DNA of 20,000 nucleotides from Actinidia chinensis. Its lineage: Eukaryota; Streptophyta; Magnoliopsida; Ericales; Actinidiaceae. The translations under genes were made by a program, and so were the position numbers. This document shows, piece by piece, positions 9,369 through 18,489 of the stretch. Numbering within the stretch: the stretch's first letter is position 1; the number at the start of each line of letters is the position of its first letter. The notes under the pieces were generated by a model, which was given only the letters and a program-made list of their open reading frames with translations, ran no database searches and was not told where the DNA came from. Location: positions 25,001 to 45,000 of the forward strand of contig VIGQ01001784.1 of NCBI GenBank assembly GCA_009663005.1, in the 5' to 3' direction.

Positions 9369-11739
9369 ATGGAGAAAAAGATCATTTTGGGTATTGAGCT
9401 GGTGACTCTGATCAATGAGCTAAACCAAGGGAGAGAATTCACAAAGCAGCTTAAAGACCACCTTGGCCCTTTGTCATCTCTTGAGCTGTGTGATCTTCTG
9501 ATTCAGAAGATTCTCTCTTCCTATGAGAAAGCATTTTCTCTGCTGAATGGGGGGGATTTATTTAGAGAGTTTCAAGTAGATGGCATTTTGGAAACCTCAC
9601 AAGCTCTTTCTGGTTCCAACCCAATGAGTGAGGTTTCTAGAAATGTCTATAAGAAGAGGTGAATTTAGGCCTCAACCGTTGATTGTTTTCGATAGTTTAG
9701 CGTCTTTCTTTCTGGGGTTTGGTCTGAATTAATTGTTGGGGTTTGAATTTTGCAGAAAGACATTGCCGCAACTGGCTAAAGAAGTAACCATTTACAGTGG
9801 AAAGCGACCGACTCTTATGGATGATGGTTTTAGTTGGAGAAAATATGGGCAGAAAGATATCATGGGAGCTAATTTTCCAAGGTGAAAAAATTGGGATTCG
9901 AAGAACCACCTATATGTATATAGACACACACAGTGGGTGTCATAAACGTTTAGATTGGTGCTCAACACAAAAGAGCTTTGTGATATGCTAGTCATTTTTG
10001 TTTAAAAGATCGATATTAACTCATAAAGTTTTTGTTTTTGTTTTTCATGTTGTGAAAACTGAAAGAATTAAGTGAAAAGTTCGATACACCAATCATTTTC
10101 AGTTTTATCCTAAAAGAGTTTTTTAAATTCGGAAAACGTGATTGGACTATTTTCTTGTGGGAAGGATGAGAAGACAACAATAAACATGATTTTTATCTGA
10201 CTTTTCCTTTGATTCACTACCCAATAAAACTGAATTTGGAATGTTTCTAGCTTGGTCCCAAACCTAGTATAATTGAACATTATCAACAGGCTACTTCATG
10301 TCAATCGCTCCTTAATATATACATGTAATATCATTCTTTTCTAATGTTTTGACACATATATCACATGATTCTTTTCTCTAACAACATCTCTTACGTGTAC
10401 AGAATTTGGTCCCACAAGTCTCAAAATCAGGATGCATAGTTATACTCACTTCACTCATCAGATTTTTAATTTTCTTGGGAATATATATGGGATTATGTTA
10501 AAATTGTGAGCAATTTCGATAAATCGTTGCCGGTAAAATTTCAAGAAAGACTCAAATACTGGGACCCATTCGAGAAAATCAAAAATTATAAAGGCCAAGT
10601 TTGGGTTTACTACCTCACTTTTGAGCTAATTTAGTTATTTTAGTTTTTAATTTTTTGTTTGAAGTGACTTTTTTCACTGTTTGATCAAGATTTTATATTT
10701 TTCTGGATTTAATTGAAGACCAAAAAAAATCCCTTTTTGACAAATAAGCTAAATTTTATCTTAAATAGATTTTTTTAAAAGTTAACAAGTAATTGTACAT
10801 TTCAAATGTCTCGTTATCAAAAGAACCAAAGAAGTTAAAAGCATTGATTAACGTGAAAAAAAAAATTCACTAAAAAGAAAAAAACTCAAAAATAAAATCA
10901 GTTAAATTAGCTAAAACAATTGAAGTAAACTAATTTAGCTAGTCAAACTTGGCCTAAATTAAAAAATAAGCAATCACTTGAACGAAGACACCACTATGCA
11001 AAAATTCTAACTATACACTGCTCACAAGTTTGCAGGTCCCACAGTGTATGGGGCTCTATTATGGGACTTGAACTCGTTGTGACTATTTTGCGTTCCATTT
11101 TGTTACCGGATATTGTACACCTAGTTTTTTCAATATATCTGATGAGAGTTGCTCTGCTACTGCAGATCATATTATCGGTGCACTTATCACCAGGCACAAG
11201 GCTGTATGGCAACAAAGCAAATCCAAAACTCGGACGAAAACCCTTCGATCTTGAAGGTAACATACAAAGGAAGACACACCTGTAACCAGGCCTCCCAGTT
11301 AAGCCCACACTTGGCCTCAGTCCCAAAAAATGGTCCACAGCAAAACCAATATCAGCCACACCAAGAAGAGGGAAACCAGAATCTGTCACAAGAGACAATC
11401 GTTGAATTTGGTACAAACCCTAAAATCAAAACTGACGAATTGGGATTCATGGATGAGACATTTCTGCCCGTTTCCTTTTCCCTTCCCCCCACATCAATTG
11501 AATTCCAAAATATGGAAACCAATACTTCCCCAGAGGAAAAGAATATCTTGGGATCGGAAACCTATTATTTTCCACTGCCGCAATGCCAAAATTTGCAACG
11601 ATCAGAAGCGAATCTTTATGAGGCTATTTCAGCTCCAGCTCCGGTGTCCAACATGCCCATTGGAGTCTTGGATTTTTCATTTGATCTGCCGGGTTTCGAT
11701 CCAAATTTCATGTTTGGCGCATCTGAATTCTTGTTTTAG
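9369..11739 (+). CDS. Group III WRKY transcription factor, three exons, 329 aa
   Basis: Exons are 9369-9658, 9756-9881 and 11166-11739, with GT-AG introns of 97 and 1284 bp, both in phase 2. The first splits Arg97, the second splits Arg139 just before SYYRC, the conserved intron position of WRKY domains. Residues 2-60 (LINELNQGREFTKQL, then ILSSYEKAFSLLN) match the N-terminal region of the Arabidopsis WRKY41/46/53 branch. KKRK at 95-98 is a likely nuclear signal. WRKYGQK is at 124-130. The zinc ligands are Cys144, Cys152, His176 and Cys178 (C-X7-C-X23-H-X-C, diagnostic of group III). The C-terminus is acidic and aromatic (DFSFDLPGFDPNF). Group III members bind W-boxes in the nucleus and act in salicylate defence and leaf senescence; that role here is inference. 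The start at 9369 is the first ATG matching the family and is shared with the pseudogene. Length is normal for the family and no lesion is seen. Confidence 0.93.
9659..9755 (+). other. Intron 1 of the WRKY gene
   Basis: It starts with GTGAATTT and ends with TTTTGCAG, and splits an arginine codon. The matching intron of the pseudogene (18035-18113) keeps both splice sites and is 79 bp long. Confidence 0.85.
9882..11165 (+). other. Intron 2 of the WRKY gene, 1284 bp
   Basis: It starts with GTGAAAAAATTGG and ends with CTACTGCAG, joining CCA-AG to A-TCA-TAT-TAT to give PRSYYRC. It is long for this position partly because a MITE (10593-10954) sits in it. The section 9913-10007 recurs at 19911-20000, where it marks the interrupted intron of the pseudogene. 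Confidence 0.85.
10593..10954. mobile_element. PIF/Harbinger-like MITE inside WRKY intron 2 (362 bp)
   Basis: The element opens with GGCCAAGTTTGGG and closes with AAACTTGGCC, an inverted repeat resembling the GGCC-TGTTTGG ends of Tourist/Harbinger MITEs. It is flanked by the direct repeat TAAA (10589-10592 and 10955-10958), consistent with a TAA-type target duplication. The arms continue inward imperfectly. The middle holds modules similar to the interior of the foldback element at 2074-2617. It leaves the splice sites of intron 2 untouched. Confidence 0.7.
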
Positions 11740-12251
11740 CTTCATAGAGATTTATCCTTCCACTGCAGTGAGGAGAAATAAGAGAATGTTCATGCAAGTG
11801 GTGACTTTCTAAAATGGTACATGCAAGTCTCCATGGAGCTGGCCTATAGAGTTGTAGTTTTAGTACTTCAAATCTGTTAAAGTTGTTTTTTTGGTTTGTT
11901 TTTTCATTTTTGGCCTATTTTACTTCTCTTACATTAGAATTTCTTGGGTCATGATTTCCCGGAATTTGGAATTTAGTATCCACAAACTTACTTTATAGCT
12001 CCCTTGCGTTTGGTAATGATTTTTATTTTGTTTTCAAAATATAAAAAATTATTTTTGGTCGAAAAATCAAATTTCGGAAATTTTGCTTTGAAACGAATTT
12101 TTTTTAAAAAGAGTTGTGTGCTAAGTTGATTTTGATTTAGAAATTTTTTATGGACTTTCAAATAACTTTCAAATGCCGAGAGGCCATTGCGATCTTGGAT
12201 AGTCGTTCGAATGAACCGAATCGAAAAGTTTTGTTATGAAAAGTTTTTGGC

Positions 12252-12253
<2 letters not shown>
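11740..12253. other. 3' flank of the WRKY gene, no further gene seen
   Basis: The stop codon at 11737-11739 is followed by T-rich DNA suited to a 3' untranslated region, with GAAATAAGAGAATG near 11774 as a weak polyadenylation-type word. I could not place a firm poly-A signal. A GCGTTTGGTAATGA word at about 12006 resembles the start of common plant MITEs, but no matching end was found. Confidence 0.4.

Positions 12254-12254
<1 letters not shown>

Positions 12255-12289
<35 letters not shown>
12255..12289. repeat. (AT)n microsatellite
   Basis: An uninterrupted run of about 17 AT dinucleotides in the 3' flank of the WRKY gene. Such runs are length-variable and would be a usable marker for the locus. 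Confidence 0.9.
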
Positions 12290-12292
<3 letters not shown>

Positions 12293-12484
12293 TGCGTGTT
12301 TATGGCATATTGGATTAGAATGATATGGCTTTTGATTTTTTTACTATTGTAGGATTTTTTTGTACATAATAAATTAGGATTTTCCAACATCATGACCAGA
12401 GGAGAATTAGTTTGGGAATTGTGAAGGAAGCTATGGACATTTAGTCAAGTTAAATTTTTGCAGTAAAAGTTATGCATTGTTGTG

Positions 12485-12689
12485 TCAATTTACAAAAGTG
12501 TAGTGTTAATTAGCTTTTGTGGTCAGTTATAAAAGTGTGTAATATTAGTTGTGAATTATTGTGACTAATTACTACATTATGTAGTGTTAGATACAAATTA
12601 TTGTATCTAGTTACGGAAGTGTGGGGTATTAGTTATGAATTATTAAGGTTAGTTACGAAAGATACTAGTTTTAGATTAATTATGAAAGT
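12485..12689 (+). repeat. 42-bp tandem repeat at the start of duplication unit 2
   Basis: Three units of exactly 42 bp follow each other (12525-12566, 12567-12608, 12609-12650). They share AGTTA at the start, a GTGTAGTGTTAG-like middle and TGAATTATT near the end. A shorter related unit precedes them (about 12485-12524) and a longer, more irregular one follows. The last AGTTAT sits at the point where homology to unit 1 (about 990-1010) begins. The repeat array itself is not present left of unit 1. Confidence 0.7.
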
Positions 12690-13069
12690 GTATGATATTT
12701 CTTATAAATTCATGTTATGGCTAGTTATCAAAAAATATATAACTTGTATGTATGGTATACACATATTAATCTAAGTTTCTCATTGCGGTCCAAATATTAA
12801 ATTTTAAATTTTTTTAAAGTTATTTTTTTATCCATAAATAAAGCAAAAACAGTGATAGATATTTCAAAACAGAAAAAATAAAATAAAAATAACAACAAAC
12901 ACCCTCTTTATCCAACTTTGATTATAAAATAGTGTGTGGAGGTCATTCTTACCTAACGTAGCATGCATGGAAAACAGATCGTAGAGTTTGGGTATCGAAA
13001 GTCAAGAAATGATGTATATTGGATAGCCAAATGTCTGACAAGATTATAAGCGTGCGAAAAATACTTTAA

Positions 13070-13325
13070 ATTTAAGATTTTAATTAAATCATTAAAAAAT
13101 AATTATTATATTTATATTAATTTAAAATTTTTAATGTGGTCATTTGCGTGTTACATGGTTATTTCTATTTATAAATTCTAACGGATGTAAATGGATGATA
13201 GTTTACATTGTAACTGATTCCAAAGTTTAGAGTTTAAAATATTCAAATTAAAATATGAGGGATAAAAGTGAAATACCAGTGAAAATTGTAGTGTAAAATA
13301 AAAATTACCTTATTAAAAAATAGTA
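13070..13325. mobile_element. Right half of the foldback MITE in unit 2
   Basis: The stretch AAGATTTTAATTAAAT to AAATAAAAATTACCTTATTAAAA follows the second half of the elements at 1452-1977 and 2074-2617, and ends in the same flank as 2618-2626. The left arm is missing: sequence matching about 1305 joins directly to sequence matching about 1770, so an internal deletion removed it. Confidence 0.6.
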
Positions 13326-15218
13326 AATTTTGATTAAGTTGAAAATCTTTTTGAAATTAGAAAATAATAGAAAAAACACTACAACTACATATTACCCCAT
13401 GTAGTATCATATTATTCGATTTGCCTACTATGCGCATGCACACATTTCTTGTACTGTAAAGACTTGACCCCATTTCACCAAGAGTGAATGAAGGTTTTAG
13501 AGAATGCAAAAAATAATCTCCAAAACGGAATTATGCTCAAAGCTCTAGATGAGGAAACGAAAATCTCTAGGATCTCTTAGGATCTTGCCTTTTCTCTTTT
13601 CCTCTCAAACCTAACTGATAAAAGAAATAGGTTTAACAAAAGACTGCACATTTAGCGGGCATCCAATAATATTCAGCGAATGATATTAAAACTCTAAATA
13701 AAAGCCCAAAACTAATCATCTCCTGCAATTTTATCCCATGAAAATCTTCAACTACTCTAACACTATTGATGCTTCTAAACAATTTATAGTTAATTAGTTT
13801 AGCTTAGATTATTAGTTTTTATAATTTTTGTTAGCTTAGAAATTGTGTTTTTATTTTTTTTATCCATGTATAAAGGTAAATGTGATTGAGCGACGAAAAC
13901 TGTGAAACCGAACCGAACTGAACCAAACCGTTGTAGATTGTTTAGATCGGTAATTCTCACGATTGTGTAGATTTAAAAAAGCCTAAATTATTATCAACGG
14001 TTTGATTTATAACTTGACTCTAAACTGAACCGTCATCCTGCACAAATGGTGTATGTGGCTTTTTTTAGAAAATATCAAGAAGTTTCTCTGATTTTTACTA
14101 GAAACAAAATCTTTTACAATTGGTATTTACTCGACGCAAACTCTTTAAAAGCACAACTGAAATTCATTTCTCCTCGTGTACACGACCGCATCTCATTAGG
14201 CACAAAAGCTAAGCTAGTTTATTATATTTTTTGCTTTAAGTCACATAATTTCGAAGCGTAAGAGTATCAATAGTAATAATATTATAAGAACGAAAGCGTC
14301 AATAACAAAAATATTACAAGAGCGAGAACACATCTAAAACGTTGTATAAATTTTTATAATATAATTTTTTTTTTGTCTTTTGTTGTTCATCACTATTTTT
14401 TACTTTTACTATGGAATTATGTACTGGATTTTAGTTTTGTAATTATTACTTTTAGTATGTGTTTCCCTGTTTTTAACTTTTATCAAATATCAATATAATT
14501 GTCATTTATACTATTAAAAGCAGAAAAAATGTTTTGGAATTTCTACTCCCATCACTATAATTAGAAATTGTGCTAGAAAAATTTTATATAATATCGCATA
14601 AATTACTCTATACTCATATATTAATATAGAGTAATGAATTTTATATTATCATTTGAGTGTGAAACACAAATCTCACTTGAGTATAAAGTAATTTATGAAG
14701 CATTTTTAGAATTATTCTCATTTGATTACAAAATCATGCACGTTCTATTATAAAATAAAATATATCATCCAACAAGTATATCTTGATCTTATAATTTGTA
14801 AAACTCAATCATTCTAATTTTTCTCACGCATTGTTATTGCAACGTCATTTAAAATTTAATCGGTTTGAATCGTCAAATTATACACGCATTTAATGAAGAA
14901 ATAAATAATTTCACAATAAAACTAAGATCATAGCTTTAACAATTTCGAATTCTTAATTCTGGATCTCAGCTTCTAATGTGTACAAAAGAATTTTTTTTAT
15001 TTTGAAACAAAAAGTAATTTGTGCTACTTAAGAGGGAGCATAGTTTAAAATGCGTGGATTTTTGCATGTGTTATGTTTGGAGGAACCAAGGCAATGCTCG
15101 TGACGACTGACTCTTGTCCAAACTGTGGTTGTCCAATCTTAATCACACTAGAATAATGTACCCTACCCAAAACGCGTTTTTCAAATTAGAAATTAGATTA
15201 CAGTCTTAATGATTTGCT
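13326..15218. other. Duplicated and unique non-coding DNA, no gene seen
   Basis: 13326-13900 matches 2627-3200. At 13895-14030 there is a patch of CCGAACCGAAC / AACCAAACCG words typical of dispersed plant repeats. The short frame at 14046-14261 shows no protein-like features. The rest is AT-rich apart from the small palindromic element at 14565-14725. Confidence 0.45.
14565..14725. mobile_element. Small palindromic element, possible MITE
   Basis: GCATAAATTACTCTATACTCA (14596-14616) is the near-perfect inverse of TGAGTATAAAGTAATTTATG at 14678-14697. The outer parts (GCTAGAAAAATTTTATA and AAGCATTTTTAGAATTATTCTC) also pair loosely. A smaller inverted pair, TACTCTAT / ATAGAGTA, sits inside. Ends and target duplication are not defined, so the class is open. 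Confidence 0.4.
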
Positions 15219-15359
15219 TGTTAAATATACATGAGAAGTGTATAAAATAAAAATGTATTGAAGAATGTAAAAAATATTTTAATATTCGTGAAAAAATATG
15301 CACTAATCAGCGTTCAGATGAATACTACTATATGTTATTCAATATTCTAAAAGTCGAAA

Positions 15360-15730
15360 ACGTGGCGAACGAAAAAGAGACTGGGGTCGGGTCAATAGTT
15401 CAACTGTCGAGTCAACCAGTATGAGCTCGGATGCAGCATAATTATGTCATGAATTTATTTATTAAGATGTAATAAAAGATCTCTGATTTTTTACCCACAC
15501 CTATTTTTATACGTAAAAGTCTTAAAATTTAAAATTAAAACAGTAAAAAAGTTTCTTAAAACAGTGAACCGGACGGTCCAATGACCAGTTCAATCGACTG
15601 GGTCATGGTTCACGTGGTCCTATTGGGTTTGACCGGATTTTGACACAACTGGTTTATCGAGTAAAAAGTAGAGAAACGTTTTTTATACGGCCACGGTTCA
15701 ACGACCGGTTCGATCCTTGTTTTTAAAAAT
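15360..15730. repeat. GGTTCAACCGG-type repeat, specific to unit 2
   Basis: The left end (GGGTCGGGTCAATAGTTCAACTG) and the reverse complement of the right end (GGATCGAACCGGTCGTTGAACCG) are loosely similar, and the interior is full of ACCGGTTC, GACCGG and AACTGG words. Composition is GC-richer than the surroundings. No counterpart was seen in unit 1, so it may be an insertion after the duplication. The family is not identified. Confidence 0.4.
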
Positions 15731-16405
15731 TGATGTTATTTTAAGAGAACTGTTTGATTGAGAGCTGTTCATACTCCAGTTACTTTATTTTAGAATCCTT
15801 AAAATAAAACTAATTTCGTGTGTTATAAATGTAAAGTATCTACACGATTGTCATGTATTAAAATAGTTTTTTAAAATAAAAACTATATGGAATCAAACTG
15901 ATTCTATTACCAACTGATTTTAAATTAATTTACTAGTAAAAATCTTTATAACGAATAGCGAATTTTTAAAACAAACACTATGCAACTAACATTAAAATAA
16001 TGCTATGATATATATTTTTTTTCTTTTCATTTTTTCTTTGATCCCCCCACCCCCCCCCACCAATTTCATTCTCGAATATTTTTGCAATTTTAAAAAACGT
16101 ATAAAACCATTTTGCCTCCACAAATATTTTTCCAATTCCATTTAACATATCGGATAGCTAAGCCAATATTAATCCAAAATCATCTGATTACTTTCTCATT
16201 GTTCTAATTTATTTGTCTTTTAAAAAAATAAAAAAATAAATAAACAATATGAACATGACATCTCTCTACGTCAATCCCTGTCTCTCTCTCTACGTCAGCC
16301 CCTCTCTCTCTCCGCAGAGCAAAAGTTGGAAACGTTATCTTAAATCTTAACAACAGGCCGACTTTACAACAGCGTGACCTTAATTTCACGGGTCGACTTT
16401 ACTAC

Positions 16406-16870
16406 ATTGGTCTCTGTAGTTTGGGTAAGGCTTCAATTTGGTCCACATAGTTTTAATTTAAATTATTAAAACCCTATTATTTTTAATTAATTTCAACACG
16501 GTCCGATCCCTCTATCCCATTCTGTTAAAAATGTTGATACAAAACTCAAAAAAAGATTAAAACATTACAAAATTTTCTTTAGCATTTTTTACAAATTTGA
16601 ATGGAAGGATAATATTACAATTAATTAGAAACTATAAGTTTTGAATTATTCAAATTACAACTATGGAGATAGAGTACGTTTTTAGAATTTAAACTAAGAA
16701 AAATTTTGAGAATTCGAAATCAATGATTTAAATTCACTTGGTTATGTGAGATTCACACAAGTGAATGTGAATTATTTATTTTGAATGATGGGAACCTTTT
16801 TATGGTCTAAATATTGGAATCGTAAGATTTTAGATCAAAAGAAAACTTTTCCTAAACTACAGGGACCAAT
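16406..16870. mobile_element. Terminal-inverted-repeat element, unit 2 copy (about 465 bp)
   Basis: Ends ATTGGTCTCTGTAGTTT and AAACTACAGGGACCAAT are inverse copies of each other with one change. The interior aligns with the unit 1 copy at 8286-8762 (shared words include TTACAAATTTGAATG, AATTAGAAACT, TTGGTTATGTG and TTTTTATGGTCTAAAT). It has no coding capacity. Confidence 0.6.
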
Positions 16871-17175
16871 CTCAGAATTTACAAACAAGTTTTGAAGTCT
16901 AGAGAGAGAGAGAGTTGGGGTCGCCTTCATGGTGGGAAATGAACATGCCTTTGGTCACATAATTCACCCTCTCAAAATATATAACTATATTTTAATTTAA
17001 AAATTATATAATATAAAAAGCTCTCGATCTATCAATTTTAAAAATTGTTGCTCGCTCCCGCCCGGCTATTCGAATTTGTGAATTAGGACATGCCTTCTCC
17101 ATATCCATAATTGCTGTGTGAAAAATAGAAAAAACACAAGCAGTCGCTTTTTTAGTCAAAGGTTTGTACAATCAT

Positions 17176-17615
17176 AGGCCTTCCCTCTCTCTCTCTCTCT
17201 CTCTCCCTCGTTGGAAATACCCATATCCCAAAAGGTCAACTTTTGGAGTTCTAGTTACTTCATACCCACATTGTCTAAGTTACTGATCTCAATAACCCAT
17301 TTACCATTGCTGTGAATTCCATGTTTGGAGCTTCTGCGTCTTCATTTTTCTGCCTATAAATCGTTCAATTCATTCCCTCTCTCTCTTCCTCTGTTTCCTC
17401 TGCTTTTAAAATCAAAGGCCTTCCCTTAGCGAAACCCAACTCTCTCTCTCTCTCTCTCTCTCGTTGGCAATACCCATATCTCCAAAGTTCAAGTTTGGGA
17501 GTTCTAGTTACCTCATACCCACATTGTCTAAGTTACTGATCTCAATAACCCATTTACCATTGCAGTGAATTCCATGTTTGGAGCTTCTGGGTCTTCATTT
17601 TTATGCCTATAAATC
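17176..17615 (+). repeat. Promoter block in tandem duplicate upstream of the pseudogene
   Basis: Copy 1 (17176-17362) and copy 2 (17416-17615) both run AGGCCTTCCCT, a (CT)n tract, TCGTTGG-AATACCCATAT, GAGTTCTAGTTAC, CATACCCACATTGTCTAAG, ACTGATCTCAATAACCC, then GCCTATAAATC. Each therefore carries its own TATA-like CTATAAAT (17354-17361 and 17607-17614). Copy 1 also has GGTCAA (17234-17239), which is the W-box TTGACC on the - strand; copy 2 has lost it. The intact gene shows only the last part of this block (GTGTCTTCATTTTTTGCCTATAATC). Confidence 0.75.
17184..17208 (+). repeat. (CT)n tract in promoter block copy 1
   Basis: About 11 CT dinucleotides in a row, a common feature near plant transcription starts. 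The second promoter copy has a similar tract at about 17441-17462. Confidence 0.8.
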
Positions 17616-17749
17616 TTTCTAAGGTGAAAATGCAATTGTATCTACTTGAAATGATCTGAATTCAACATCAATTTATCCCTTGACAGTTTCTTGCAGCTCA
17701 CCTGTTTGTGAAAATAAACAATTGCTACATTCTTTGCTGTAGTTCCCAA

Positions 17750-18243
17750 ATGGAGAAAAAGATGATTTTGGGTATTGAACTGGTGACTCTGATCAATGAG
17801 CTAAACCAAGGGAGAGAATTCGCAAAGCACCTCCAAAACCACCTTCGCCCTTTGCATCCTCTTGAGCTGTGCGATTTTCTTGATTCAGAAATTCTTCTCC
17901 TATGAGAAAGCAATTCTCTTATGAATGGGGAGGGATTTAGTTAGAGAGTTTCAAATAGAGGAATTTGGAAACCTCACAAGCTCTTTATGGTTCCAACCCA
18001 AGAGTGGAGGTTTCTAAAGATGCTATAAGAAGAGGTGAATTTTGGTTCAACCGTCGATTGTTTTCTTGTGTTGGGTTTAGTCTGAATTAATTGTTGGGGT
18101 TTGAATTTTGCAGAAAGACATCGCTGCAATAGACTGAACAAGTATGCATCTACTCTGGAACGGGACTGCGTCTTCTGGATGATGGTTTTAGTTGATGAAA
18201 ATATAGGCAGAAAGATATCATGTGGAGCTAATTTCGCACCAAG
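17750..18243 (+). pseudogene. WRKY pseudogene, duplicate of the intact gene (exons 1 and 2)
   Basis: Exon 1 (17750-18034) starts with the same ATG and MEKKMILGIELVTLINELNQ as the intact gene. Small deletions then shift the frame, and translation stops at about 17903-17905 after roughly 51 codons. Exon 1 is 285 bases against 290. Intron 1 (18035-18113) keeps GTGAAT and TTGCAG. Exon 2 (18114-18243, 130 bases against 126) has an in-frame TAG soon after its start, and the codons for W and R of the WRKY motif are TGA TGA (18193-18198). The glycine of WRKYGQK has become arginine, and an extra T shifts the frame again. No zinc finger can be made. The 5' splice site of intron 2 (18244) survives, but that intron is interrupted by the insert that follows. 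Confidence 0.88.
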
Positions 18244-18397
18244 GTGAAAAAGTGAGGAGAAGAGGAACCACCCACAGTTATGTTGCCACTTTTTGCGCCA
18301 CCAAATATACATGTATAGATATACAATATATATACTATATATATACATATGCCTATCAGAAAGAAAAGAAGTGAATGCCGAATGAGTATATGCTTAC

Positions 18398-18480
18398 TCT
18401 GCGGATAGCATCGATGGCCTCTTTTTCCGCTTTCCTACGCCTCACGGACTCTTCAAAGGCCACTCTAATCCATCCTCGAC
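18398..18480 (-). pseudogene. Captured exon fragment resembling a plant U-box protein kinase
   Basis: Read on the - strand, 18480-18398 translates to about 26 residues including VAFEESVRRRKAEKEAIDA followed by IRR. This closely follows the coiled-coil region before the kinase domain of plant U-box kinases: Arabidopsis PUB33 has, as I recall it, EAFAETLRRQKAEKNALDA followed by IRR at this place. The frame ends exactly at a canonical 5' splice site (AGA followed by GTAAGC, 18397-18392), as if an exon with part of its intron had been copied. There is no start codon, kinase domain or U-box, so it is a fragment, not a gene. The match is from memory, not from a search. Confidence 0.55.
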
Positions 18481-18489
18481 TCTAGCAGC

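Larger units (their letters stand above)
972..12689 (+). repeat. Segmental duplication, unit 1 (carries the intact WRKY gene)
   Basis: From about 972 the sequence is recognisably the same as 12690 onward, starting with the shared word AAAGTGTATG and continuing through GGTATACACATATTAATC, TCAAGAAATGA and TCCAACTTTGATTATAAAAT. Collinear blocks recur in the same order up to intron 2 of the WRKY gene. Unit 1 differs by a tandem doubling at 1331-2617, by three inserted elements between 3.8 and 7.8 kb, and by its own promoter-proximal segment at about 8780-9085. Because unit 2 restarts immediately after the gene's 3' flank, this is a direct tandem duplication of roughly 11.7 kb. The exact right edge is inferred from the start of unit 2. 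Confidence 0.8.

Noticed and set aside
11330..11812. 160-aa + strand frame overlapping WRKY exon 3
   Set aside because: It is out of frame with the zinc finger and C-terminus. The 11166-11739 frame carries the conserved WRKY sequence and splices correctly.
12255..12289. (AT)n run as a replication origin or promoter
   Set aside because: A plain dinucleotide microsatellite in the 3' flank of the gene with no supporting sequence around it.
14046..14261. 71-aa + strand frame
   Set aside because: Chance frame in AT-rich repeat DNA with no recognisable motif and no counterpart in unit 1.
15702..15718. GGTTCGATCC resembling a tRNA T-arm
   Set aside because: No acceptor stem, anticodon arm or matching D-arm could be found around it. 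The word belongs to the GGTTCAACCGG-type repeat.
17974..18348. 124-aa - strand frame overlapping the pseudogene
   Set aside because: It is antisense to WRKY exons 1-2 and runs through the preserved intron. A similar antisense frame lies over the intact gene (9697-9909), so both are shadows of the coding strand.
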